From assembly GCA_910588595.1 (NCBI GenBank), contig CAJUQU010000241.1, positions 1-6,492 on the forward strand: a stretch of 6,492 bases of DNA. Direction: 5' to 3'. The position numbers and the translations under genes are program-made. This document shows, piece after piece, positions 1 to 5,889 of this stretch. The notes below the pieces were generated by a model. The model saw nothing but the letters and a program-made list of their open reading frames with translations, was not told the DNA's origin and did not search any database. Position 1 is the first letter of the stretch; every line of letters starts with the position of its first letter. Origin of the DNA: an uncultured Lachnospiraceae bacterium. Its GTDB lineage: Bacteria; Bacillota_A; Clostridia; Lachnospirales; Lachnospiraceae.

Positions 1-114
1 AATCGGAGAAATAGACAAGTCAAGATGCGTCAGTTATTTTTCTACAGTTCCTTAATAACTTATAATCTGATAAAAACTGGTGTAGGTGTGAATTGTAACC
101 GATCAGATCCATGC

Positions 115-3100
115 TCACCTGATCCCCCGCTCGTCCATGCACTCGAATCTTGTCCCATCATCGAGAATTGTGATGGTGATGTTGCGGCTGCTGTATTTTT
201 TCGCGGCGGCGTGCAGCAGTTCCGACATGTCGCTCTCTGTCATCTGCAGTATTTCATCAATATCCGACGACGCCCAATAATCCTGTATCTCACGCATCAT
301 TTTGCCGATCTGTCCGTCGCGCTCCCCGATGGTGACTTTTTCCTTGTCCGCAATATGATAGGAAAAACAGTAATCCAGCGAACACCATGCCATACCGTAA
401 CCGTTCTGTGCAGATTCCTCTCTGCCGGACAGATAGACGTTGGTGCAGATATCCTGCTCTGGTTCGTTCTTTGTAATGCTTCTGACATACTCCGCATTTT
501 CCATGTTGGAAAGCCATGTCGTCAATTCCACAAAGGATCGCTCCTCCTCTGTCAGCGCAGCGCGGTAATCGCCCAGTCCATGATCCTCGCTGATCCTGTC
601 CATCCGCTCGTAATTGTTATTGCACCAGTCGAGATATTCCGCATTGAAATCCGCGACGGTTCTCTGCTGGTAATCTGCTGTTTTCAGGGTGAAAAGACTC
701 CGGTAATCCTCCTCTGTGGCAGGCGTCGTCCTCCTGATCTCCTGAAACTCATTTCTATGCTCATCTGTCACCGCCTGGCGCCTCTCGGTGATCTCCGCCA
801 TCTCCTGCGCGTTGGCTTTGCGCAGTCCGACAATCTTATGATCCTCATATAGCACAACGAGCTCGATTGCATCTGCGGCATAGATATCCTCCCCGATCCC
901 TGCGTGCTCCGAGATCCAGACGTTTTTTTCCTCGTCGTAGATCCCCCGCACCTCCGTCCCATCGAAAAACATTTTGTAATCATCCGTATCCCAGTCATAA
1001 TCATATGTCAGCCCAAAGGGCACGTAGGGCGCCATCATCTCATCCCACTCGTCACGCCGCTCTTTCTGCCAGTCTTCCATCTCATCGACTGCCACACCGT
1101 TCAGCGGCGCATACTTATATTCTATACCCACATGCAACCGGTCACTCTGATATGTCATTGTAATATTCTGAATGCACTCATCAATGTGCACCTTCATGAA
1201 TTCCTCGTCGCGCAGTTCCCCGACAAACAGCCCCTGCAGGATATTTCCCATCTCCTCCTCTATCATGCGGCGCGCTGAGATGTACTCGCCTATGGAAAGA
1301 CTGTCCGGATCCAGAATATCAAGTGTGACTGTATATTCCAGTGAGGCGTTTTCTGACGCGCTGATAAAATCGGTGACTGTGTTCCCCCCAAAACAGATCG
1401 TCTGCTGCCCTGACATGACCGGTCCGAACACATTGTACAGGAAATCATATGTCTCCTTGCTGTCCGTTCCTTTCATGGTCTCATACCTTGCATATATCGT
1501 CTCATCCCGGAAAAAACGGTCTATGATATCACTGTACTGTTCTGTGTCCGTCAATTTCCTCACCTTGTCCCGGTACTCCGAGATGGTCATATTCTCGCAG
1601 CCGTCAAGTCTGAGTGCGAGCAGCATTTTGTATTCCTCCTCCGAAAAGCCCGTACCCGACGATGACGCCGCTGTGCTTTCCTTTTTTCCAGTGTTTTTGT
1701 TCTCTGCCGCAGATGTGGCAAACGCCATCGTCACACTGATGACCAGAATGGCTGCCGCGACTACTGCGGGCGTGGATTTCTTTTTCATTTTCATGATCGC
1801 TGTGATCCTCTCTTCCATTGCGTTCTTTCCGATCTTCGATAACAGTCCGCTGCAAAGCGGTGCAACGCCGCTTCTGTCTGCCTCCATCCGGATCAGCATC
1901 ATCGCGTATGCCGATCTGGACGATTCTCCCATGCGGCGCACAACACTCTCGTCACAGGAGATCTCCACATCCCGGTTAAAAAACAGCCACATGATCCACA
2001 CCATCGGATTGAACCAGTGGATGCAGAGCGCGCATGTGACCAGCAGTTTTGTCAGCGCGTCAAAACGGCAGATATGCACATACTCATGTGTCAGGACATA
2101 CTGCAGCTGCTGCGCATTTTCCCAGTCCGTGCTTTTGGGCATCAGTATGACAGGGTGAAAAATACCGTATGTCAGGGGCGTTGAAATTCTGTCCGACTGC
2201 CTGACGCTTGTGCCGCGGTGCGCTCCCAGCCGTTTCATCACAGATACCAAAGCATTCCGCTCAGACGATCCCGGCTTCTGAAAACTGCCCGGTCTCTGCT
2301 GCAGCCATCCCTGCACAAAGTCATTTTCAACCGGGAGCGAAGCCTGGAACTCGAACCGACAGCGCAGATAGGACACTGCAAAATACAGCGCGCAAGCCAG
2401 AAAACCAGTCAGCCAGATCACGGAAAACAGCCGGCGAGACTGCCATACCCGTTCCCATAAATACTGCATTCCGCTCTGCAGTGTCTGCGTGGAGATGACA
2501 CTGCTGTCAGTTTTTTTAGTTGTGCTGTATTTTGCATCATAAATGACATTTGTGTCATCTTTTTGTGTCGATTGGATCGTTTTGCCAAAAATGACACTTG
2601 TGTCATTTATTTGCGCTGATTGGGCTGATCTGTCAGAACTGACACCTGTGTCATTTTTTTGTGCCGGGCGATCAGCCGCATTCGTCAGATTACTTTTATC
2701 GACCTTGTCCTCTGATCCATTTTCAGTATCATCGATGGCTGCTTTGTCAGTTCTGTTTTCAGACCGGCTGCGCTGTTCCCCGTCTGTCGGCACGCTGCTC
2801 CTTTCCGGCAATATCGCCATACGATCACCGTTCATCGCGCCGTACTGCCCCATATCAGCGTCCGTCAAACCGTCTGTGTCCGAATGCATGTCGATACCAT
2901 AATCTTCACCGCGCTCTGTGAGTGAAGCCTGCTCCGACAGCTCCTCCCCCGGCAGCGTCCCTGACACATTTCGCTGTGCCAGCGAGTAAACGCTCAGCTC
3001 CGACGGGATCGAAAACGGCACCAGCAGTCTCATCAGCACGATCCCCCACAAGATCAGAAATGTCTTTTTCGGCAGTCGGTTGACCGCCAACGCGCGTATG

Positions 3101-3156
3101 ATGATCACCGCCGTGATCATGACTGCCCCGGCAAAACTCATCTGCAATAAACTCAT
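115..3156 (-). CDS. BlaR1/MecR1-type M56 metallopeptidase, membrane sensor and antirepressor with enlarged extracellular regions
   Basis: Predicted 1013-residue integral membrane zinc protease, the partner of the BlaI-like repressor encoded 61 bp upstream. Seen: membrane segments near residues 8-25, 33-50, 243-262 and 462-483, plus a hydrophobic stretch at 371-393; zinc motif HEYVH at 357-361; a downstream E/CDE cluster at 398-403 that fits the third ligand; GGAGGAGGGG before the ATG. In the family, the cytoplasmic protease domain is activated by an extracellular sensor and leads to repressor cleavage. Odd points: staphylococcal BlaR1 is about 585-600 residues, this is far longer. The loop between the second and third membrane segments spans about 190 residues, rich in Ser/Thr/Asp/Gln with four 16-residue repeats (167-230). 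The ectodomain (about 484-1013) contains two diverged copies of one unit (about 505-680 and 814-1005) and no recognisable penicillin-binding SxxK/SxN/KTG set. The ligand is therefore unknown. No strong terminator follows. Confidence 0.93.
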   Translation of the reverse strand: MSLLQMSFAGAVMITAVIIIRALAVNRLPKKTFLILWGIVLMRLLVPFSIPSELSVYSLAQRNVSGTLPGEELSEQASLTERGEDYGIDMHSDTDGLTDADMGQYGAMNGDRMAILPERSSVPTDGEQRSRSENRTDKAAIDDTENGSEDKVDKSNLTNAADRPAQKNDTGVSSDRSAQSAQINDTSVIFGKTIQSTQKDDTNVIYDAKYSTTKKTDSSVISTQTLQSGMQYLWERVWQSRRLFSVIWLTGFLACALYFAVSYLRCRFEFQASLPVENDFVQGWLQQRPGSFQKPGSSERNALVSVMKRLGAHRGTSVRQSDRISTPLTYGIFHPVILMPKSTDWENAQQLQYVLTHEYVHICRFDALTKLLVTCALCIHWFNPMVWIMWLFFNRDVEISCDESVVRRMGESSRSAYAMMLIRMEADRSGVAPLCSGLLSKIGKNAMEERITAIMKMKKKSTPAVVAAAILVISVTMAFATSAAENKNTGKKESTAASSSGTGFSEEEYKMLLALRLDGCENMTISEYRDKVRKLTDTEQYSDIIDRFFRDETIYARYETMKGTDSKETYDFLYNVFGPVMSGQQTICFGGNTVTDFISASENASLEYTVTLDILDPDSLSIGEYISARRMIEEEMGNILQGLFVGELRDEEFMKVHIDECIQNITMTYQSDRLHVGIEYKYAPLNGVAVDEMEDWQKERRDEWDEMMAPYVPFGLTYDYDWDTDDYKMFFDGTEVRGIYDEEKNVWISEHAGIGEDIYAADAIELVVLYEDHKIVGLRKANAQEMAEITERRQAVTDEHRNEFQEIRRTTPATEEDYRSLFTLKTADYQQRTVADFNAEYLDWCNNNYERMDRISEDHGLGDYRAALTEEERSFVELTTWLSNMENAEYVRSITKNEPEQDICTNVYLSGREESAQNGYGMAWCSLDYCFSYHIADKEKVTIGERDGQIGKMMREIQDYWASSDIDEILQMTESDMSELLHAAAKKYSSRNITITILDDGTRFECMDERGIR
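2467..2658 (-). repeat. Four-copy 48-bp tandem repeat inside the M56 gene, each copy carrying a TGACA/TGTCA dyad
   Basis: Four diverged in-frame units of 48 bp (16 codons) encode residues 167-230 of the M56 protein. Unit openings read KNDTGV, INDTSV, KDDTNV and KTDSSV. Each unit contains an inverted repeat, and the dyad centres fall at about 2502.5, 2550.5, 2598.5 and 2646.5, exactly 48 bp apart. The best is AAATGACAC (2589-2597) paired with GTGTCATTT (2600-2608) around TT. The repeat lies in the predicted extracellular loop. An intact reading frame and a 48-bp period mean copy-number change would lengthen or shorten the loop by 16 residues without a frameshift. Confidence 0.88.
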
Positions 3157-3176
3157 ATTTCCCCTCCTCCCATATG

Positions 3177-3203
3177 CAGTCTGCCGAAATCGGCAGACAC
3201 TGC
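3177..3203 (-). promoter_or_regulatory. Intercistronic hairpin between repressor and M56 genes
   Basis: GTCTGCCG (3179-3186) and CGGCAGAC (3191-3198) form a perfect 8-bp stem around AAAT; an outer GCA/TGC pairing extends it with a two-base bulge. It lies in the 61-bp gap, after the repressor stop and a few bases before the GGAGGAGGGG ribosome binding site of the M56 gene. There is no U-run, so it is not a classical terminator. It could set the expression ratio of the two genes through RNA stability, processing or translation. The structure is seen; the role is inference. Confidence 0.55.
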
Positions 3204-3217
3204 GACAAGATACCAGC

Positions 3218-3592
3218 TCAATCCGCTCCGTACGTCTCGACGATCCGCTTCAAGCTTTCGATCTGCTCGGAGGAGAGCTTCTTCCTGCCAAGCAATGCCG
3301 CGAACAGCTTATCCGCAGAACCGTCGTATACCTTGTCGATCAGCTCATCCGTCTCCGCCTCCTGCACCTTTTCCTTCGGGATCAGTGCATGACACATGAA
3401 ATTCGGCTCTGTGCGCTCGATCGCGCCCTTTTTCATGCACCGTTTGATCAGCGTGTACGTCGTGTTCTTGTTCCAGCCAAGCTCCCTGTTGAGTATGTCC
3501 GCGACGTGCTTTGCCGGCACATCGCCGTCCCTCCACAGCACGTTCATCACCTTTAACTCGGAATCAAACAGCTTTGTTGTGTCCTCATTCAT
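3218..3592 (-). CDS. BlaI/MecI/CopY-family winged-helix transcriptional repressor
   Basis: Predicted 124-residue cytoplasmic DNA-binding repressor, the usual length for the family. Seen: an N-terminal winged helix with the family-like opening DSELKVMNVLW (10-20), recognition-helix region NKNTTYTLIKRCMKKGAI (41-58), and a helical C-terminal dimerisation region (about 75-122). Family members bind dyads as dimers and are inactivated when the partner M56 protease is triggered. The start is ATG at 3592: AAGGAAGGG (3599-3607) sits six bases upstream, whereas a TTG at 3598 would abut that site. It leads a two-gene operon with the M56 gene and is probably autoregulated through the dyad at 3609-3654. 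The staphylococcal Asn-Phe cleavage pair appears not to be conserved (Ala-Leu at about 99-100 by eye alignment), so inactivation may differ in detail. A CopY-like metal role is less likely because no cysteine-rich tail is present. Confidence 0.95.
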   Translation of the reverse strand: MNEDTTKLFDSELKVMNVLWRDGDVPAKHVADILNRELGWNKNTTYTLIKRCMKKGAIERTEPNFMCHALIPKEKVQEAETDELIDKVYDGSADKLFAALLGRKKLSSEQIESLKRIVETYGAD

Positions 3593-3608
3593 AAACAACC
3601 CTTCCTTT

Positions 3609-3654
3609 CATAAGACTACAGTAGTATCTGTTAATAGACTACTACAGTCTTATG
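3609..3654 (-). promoter_or_regulatory. 46-bp imperfect palindrome, probable operator of the BlaI-like repressor
   Basis: CATAAGACT (3609-3617) and AGTCTTATG (3646-3654) are exact inverted repeats. Extending to 19-bp arms gives 16 matches of 19. The left arm contains its own dyad, ACTAC-A-GTAGT (3616-3626), close to the TACA/TGTA core known for BlaI/MecI/CopY operators. It covers the predicted -10 box and ends just before the Shine-Dalgarno site, as expected for autorepression. The two arms, about 27 bp apart, could each bind one dimer. Confidence 0.8.
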
Positions 3655-3664
3655 TTTTTGTCAA
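3636..3664 (-). promoter_or_regulatory. Sigma-A type promoter of the repressor/M56 operon
   Basis: Reading the minus strand, a consensus -35 TTGACA (3659-3664) is followed after 17 bases by TAGTCT (3636-3641), a weak -10 keeping the TA...T pattern. The -10 lies inside the right arm of the operator palindrome, so repressor binding would block polymerase. Transcription would start near 3629. Confidence 0.65.
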
Positions 3665-3967
3665 TCCCTAAAGCACAATTTTTTGCACTGTGGTAAAATC
3701 TTCCTCGAAGAAACTGCGCTCCGTGGTCTGTTCGCTCACTATCCGGCTGTTTGCGGCTGGTTTGTTGCGCTCCGGCGAAAGTCTCTCCTCATTGCTTACA
3801 ACACCACGGAAGCTTTTCAAGATGCCAGAAATAAGCGCAAAAAAACAGGAAACCCTCTCCTGATCTCCTGTCTTAGTGTGCCGTTAAATGCAGCGGCAGT
3901 TATTCCGTTTTCTTTTGGCTGCAATCCTGCAAACCGGGAGCTCGTTGGCACAGTTACTGCCTTTGAG
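3665..3967. other. About 300-bp stretch without a convincing gene
   Basis: Between the operon promoter and the large palindrome no frame shows a believable gene. A plus-strand frame is open from a TTG at 3683 to the TAG at 3994, but it has no ribosome binding site and no recognisable domain. Its last residues are AFELVLHPVRN, the last eight encoded by the left arm of the palindrome. Short inverted pieces are visible, for example CCGTGGT (3721-3727) against ACCACGG (3803-3809). The stretch may be a decayed part of a larger palindromic element or simply a spacer. One candidate terminator is listed separately. Confidence 0.5.
3839..3874 (-). terminator. Candidate rho-independent terminator downstream of the XRE/FlhA-like gene
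   Basis: On the minus strand AAGACAGGA (3874-3866) can pair with TCCTGTTTT (3850-3842) around a 15-base loop, and the 3' arm runs into seven consecutive T (3845-3839). It lies about 230 bases past the stop of the XRE gene, beyond the large palindrome, and before the repressor promoter. The stem is short with a long loop, so efficiency is uncertain. Confidence 0.45.
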
Positions 3968-4133
3968 CTAGTACTCCATCCGGTCAGAAATTAGCATCGT
4001 GAACTGCCTGGTTCGCACCATTGCGTCGTTAAAATTTCTAGACGATGCCACCGCATCGCCTTCGAAATTTTGCCTAGCACTGGCACGAACCATGCAGTCC
4101 ACAACTCTAATTTCTGTCTGGATGGAGCACTAG
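3968..4133. repeat. About 166-bp imperfect palindrome (MITE-like element) bounded by CTAG
   Basis: The two halves are reverse complements over most of their length, so either strand could fold into one long hairpin. Matching blocks include CTAGT at the ends, CTCCATCC (3974-3981), CAGAAATTAG (3985-3994) with CTAATTTCTG (4107-4116), AAAATTTC (4031-4038) with GAAATTTT (4064-4071), and an apex stem CGATGC (4043-4048) / GCATCG (4053-4058) around CACC. Similarity continues outward past CTAG to about 3953 and 4145 with a 3-base gap. In both directions the arms read in frame as LVLHP-x-RN then TAG. This fits a non-autonomous palindromic element inserted at or near the end of the XRE gene; no clear target duplication was seen apart from the terminal CTAG. 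Confidence 0.82.
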
Positions 4134-4961
4134 AAAAGCAGCAATATTATCCGGTGTTTCAATATCAATGCACACCTGCTCGGCAAGCTGCTCCACCGAG
4201 GCATCCGGATTTCTGTACAGGGCACTCTCCAAGCTCTCTATGACTCTGGGCAGATATTTGGGAGCATTCCCTCTGGAGAGGAATATCTTCAAAACCTCCT
4301 GCAGCAGGCAATAGGAAATTTTTTCCGGAACCACGCCCTCTATCAATGCCGGGCAGCTTATCTTGAAATTGTCCGTAAGCTTTTTCACAATATCCCTGCT
4401 CAAAAGCATTCCATATTTTTTTCTTATCTCCTGTCCGAAAGTACGGATTATATGCTCCAAAGTGGTGTCGTCTATCACTTCCACCTGCTCATCGTATACG
4501 ACTCTGTCATAAATCGTCACCATGAACTCCCGGGGTCTCAACTGCAAATCATCCCGAATTCTTACCGTGGGAAGCCAAAATCCTTCCTTTGACATCTGCA
4601 TTCTCTCTGCAGTCATCAATTCTGCATATGGAGAATCTGTAAAAACCTGAACCAAATCTACACCGAAGATAATCGCTGCCGGATCCAGGCAAATCCCTAA
4701 ATTTCGTAAAATAACATCCTGTGTTTTGGCATCATTGTCTTCAGTAAAATTCTTGTAATCCAGCCCCAACAGCAAATCAGAACTCACATTCAACAGCCTG
4801 CACAGATCACTCAGGATGGAAATATCCGGCAGCCCCTGACCTCTCTCCCACTTAGAGATCGCCTGAGGTGTTACGCCCATCCGCAAAGCCAGTTCCTCCT
4901 GCGTCAAGTTGGCGTTTTGCCTGATGCTCAATATTTTCTTTCCGAAATTCTCTGTGTTCAT
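4107..4961 (-). CDS. XRE helix-turn-helix protein fused to an FlhA (FHIPEP) C-terminal-like domain
   Basis: 284 residues. Seen: an XRE/Cro-type helix-turn-helix at about 7-63 (LTQEELALRMGVTPQAISKW at 19-38), then from about 85 a region matching the cytoplasmic domain of FlhA as known to me. The signature LPTVRIRDDLQLRPREF (130-146) parallels the FlhA motif PPIRIRDNLQLKPNEY. The part from 168 to about 265 (LEHIIRTFG, LSRDIVKKL, CPALIEGVVPEKIS, LQEVLKIFLSRG, YLPRVIESLESAL) follows FlhA's order and spacing. FlhA's C-terminal domain normally forms the cytoplasmic ring that docks export substrates and chaperones; here no membrane part exists, so it is not an export gate. Start: GAGGAGG (4968-4974) six bases before the ATG. 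The final LVLHPDRN and stop come from the palindromic element, so the native tail may be lost. Role unknown; a DNA-binding regulator with a borrowed protein-docking domain is the inference. Confidence 0.85.
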   Translation of the reverse strand: MNTENFGKKILSIRQNANLTQEELALRMGVTPQAISKWERGQGLPDISILSDLCRLLNVSSDLLLGLDYKNFTEDNDAKTQDVILRNLGICLDPAAIIFGVDLVQVFTDSPYAELMTAERMQMSKEGFWLPTVRIRDDLQLRPREFMVTIYDRVVYDEQVEVIDDTTLEHIIRTFGQEIRKKYGMLLSRDIVKKLTDNFKISCPALIEGVVPEKISYCLLQEVLKIFLSRGNAPKYLPRVIESLESALYRNPDASVEQLAEQVCIDIETPDNIAAFLVLHPDRN

Positions 4962-5024
4962 AAGTTTCCTCCTCGAACCTTACCAATCCCGCTTTCTAAT
5001 ATCAAGCTATCACACAACTTCACA

Positions 5025-5051
5025 AAAGTAAAACAACACGCTGTTTACTTT
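5025..5051. promoter_or_regulatory. Inverted repeat upstream of the XRE gene, possible operator or weak terminator
   Basis: AAAGTAAAACA (5025-5035) and TGTTTACTTT (5042-5051) pair over 10 bp with one bulged A around a 6-base loop. It sits in the 118-bp gap between the MreB-like stop and the XRE start, 64-90 bases before the XRE ATG. Its position and symmetry fit an autoregulatory site for the XRE protein. Being AT-rich and ending in TTTT on the minus strand, it could alternatively end the MreB-like transcript weakly. No convincing promoter was found in the gap. Confidence 0.4.
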
Positions 5052-5079
5052 CTACTCAACATCTTGTAAAAGCAGACAA

Positions 5080-5676
5080 TCAAACGATTTCATCAGCTGA
5101 TCTGAACGCTTCCGCTTTCTCCTGAAAAATCTCATTTACCCTTTCCATTGATATGCTTTCCTGTCCGGCATACCGGAGCATCTCTGCTATTTGCTCCGCA
5201 ATATAACGTTCTGGCGTTTCCTTTGTGATGCTGATAAAAGTTTTCACGTTTTGCTGATTCTTTGGAAAATTGGGCAGTTCTCTTAACAGTTGTTCCATAG
5301 AAATGTCCGTAATAAAAAGTTCTTTTGCACCTGACTGATATAAAACATCCAAAAGTGCTTTCTTTTCCACGTCTGTAATTTCTTTTGGCACACACACAGA
5401 AACAGGTTGTTTGATGAGCGGCTTTTTTCCCCATGCCTTTTGTAAAAGAGAACGCATCAATTCTACTGCTGCCGTATAATCTGCAATCATCCCCCTGCGC
5501 AATGGAGATATGACCTCAATATTCTCCTGCGGGTTCCTGAGCATATCCTCCGCATCATTTCCTGTCGCCACCACCTTTTTGCTTATCGTATCAAACGCTA
5601 ACAAAGATTTTTCCTTTACTACAACTCCCCTGCCCTTGATATAGATTACAATATCCGCCGTCTCAAACAGATCCAT
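5080..5676 (-). CDS. Short MreB-like protein: N-terminal actin-like region only, degenerate nucleotide site, unrelated tail
   Basis: 198 residues, against about 330-350 for MreB. Residues 2-135 follow the order of MreB's first subdomains: IYIKGRGVVVKE (11-22) for YVKGKGIVLNE, KKVVATGNDAEDML (33-46), SPLRRGMIADY (57-67) for RPLKDGVIADF, VSVCVPKEITDVEKKAL (92-108) for VVICVPSGVTEVEKRAV, and SGAKELFITD (115-124). The phosphate-1 motif DLGTANT is DLFETAD, and the second half with the second phosphate loop and adenosine pocket is absent, so ATP binding and filament formation are unlikely. The tail (about 140-198) is charged, helical-looking and unrecognised. Start: GGAGGAG (5683-5689) is six bases before ATG 5676; an upstream ATG at 5691 overlaps that site and has none of its own. 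Lies 118 bp upstream of the XRE/FlhA-like gene on the same strand. The frame is intact, suggesting a functional reduced paralogue rather than decay. Confidence 0.82.
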   Translation of the reverse strand: MDLFETADIVIYIKGRGVVVKEKSLLAFDTISKKVVATGNDAEDMLRNPQENIEVISPLRRGMIADYTAAVELMRSLLQKAWGKKPLIKQPVSVCVPKEITDVEKKALLDVLYQSGAKELFITDISMEQLLRELPNFPKNQQNVKTFISITKETPERYIAEQIAEMLRYAGQESISMERVNEIFQEKAEAFRSADEIV

Positions 5677-5682
5677 GCTTGG

Positions 5683-5689
5683 CTCCTCC
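5683..5689 (-). promoter_or_regulatory. Ribosome binding site that fixes the MreB-like start
   Basis: GGAGGAG on the minus strand, six bases before ATG 5674-5676. It lies inside the first codons of the longer reading from 5691, which has no Shine-Dalgarno sequence, so the shorter start is preferred. Confidence 0.8.
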
Positions 5690-5811
5690 ATTTATTGTCA
5701 GTCGTCCCTTCATTCAAAACTATAACGCTTCGCCATTTTCAATTTTTTCAACCGATAGCACAACAGCGTAATACAATGAATATTCCTTCTTTTATGATTT
5801 TGATCCGGGAC

Positions 5812-5829
5812 GATTACCTTTAGGTGATC
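5812..5829. other. Small hairpin in the gap between the unknown-function gene and the MreB-like gene
   Basis: GATTACC (5812-5818) and GGTGATC (5823-5829) pair around TTTA with one T/G position. No T-run follows on the minus strand, so terminator function is doubtful. The surrounding gap 5690-5889 shows no supported gene, and no clear promoter for the MreB-like gene was identified in it, although a TATAGT lies near its start. Confidence 0.3.
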
Positions 5830-5889
5830 TATCCACAGGCTACCCTTCAGCTACTCTTGCTCTATGTTTCCTTTTTGTAGTTTTTATTG

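Noticed and set aside
32..60. Terminator after the M56 gene (AGTTATT/AATAACT)
   Set aside because: AT-only 7-bp stem with a 15-base loop and no T-run on the minus strand; too weak to call.
25..852. Plus-strand 275-codon open frame
   Set aside because: It lies wholly antisense to the M56 gene's 3' part except the first bases, has low-complexity composition, no ribosome binding site and no domain.
1172..2158. Plus-strand 328-codon open frame
   Set aside because: Antisense to the M56 protease domain and ectodomain; Ser-rich composition typical of a shadow frame, no recognisable family.
2480..2670. CRISPR-like array because of regularly spaced palindromes
   Set aside because: The whole 48-bp unit is repeated and diverged, with no unique spacers, and it is coding in frame.
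115..3592. Calling the operon a beta-lactam resistance system
   Set aside because: No beta-lactamase or PBP gene is present and the sensor lacks penicillin-binding motifs, so only the regulatory family can be stated.
3683..3994. Plus-strand 103-codon frame as a real gene
   Set aside because: TTG start with no Shine-Dalgarno, no domain, and its end is made by the palindrome arm; kept only as an observation.
5703..5813. TCGTCCC / GGGACGA inverted match across the gap upstream of the MreB-like gene
   Set aside because: Only 7 bp separated by about 100 bases, with little extension; likely chance.
5829..5837. DnaA-box-like CTATCCACA
   Set aside because: A single copy with one mismatch and no origin context; expected by chance.
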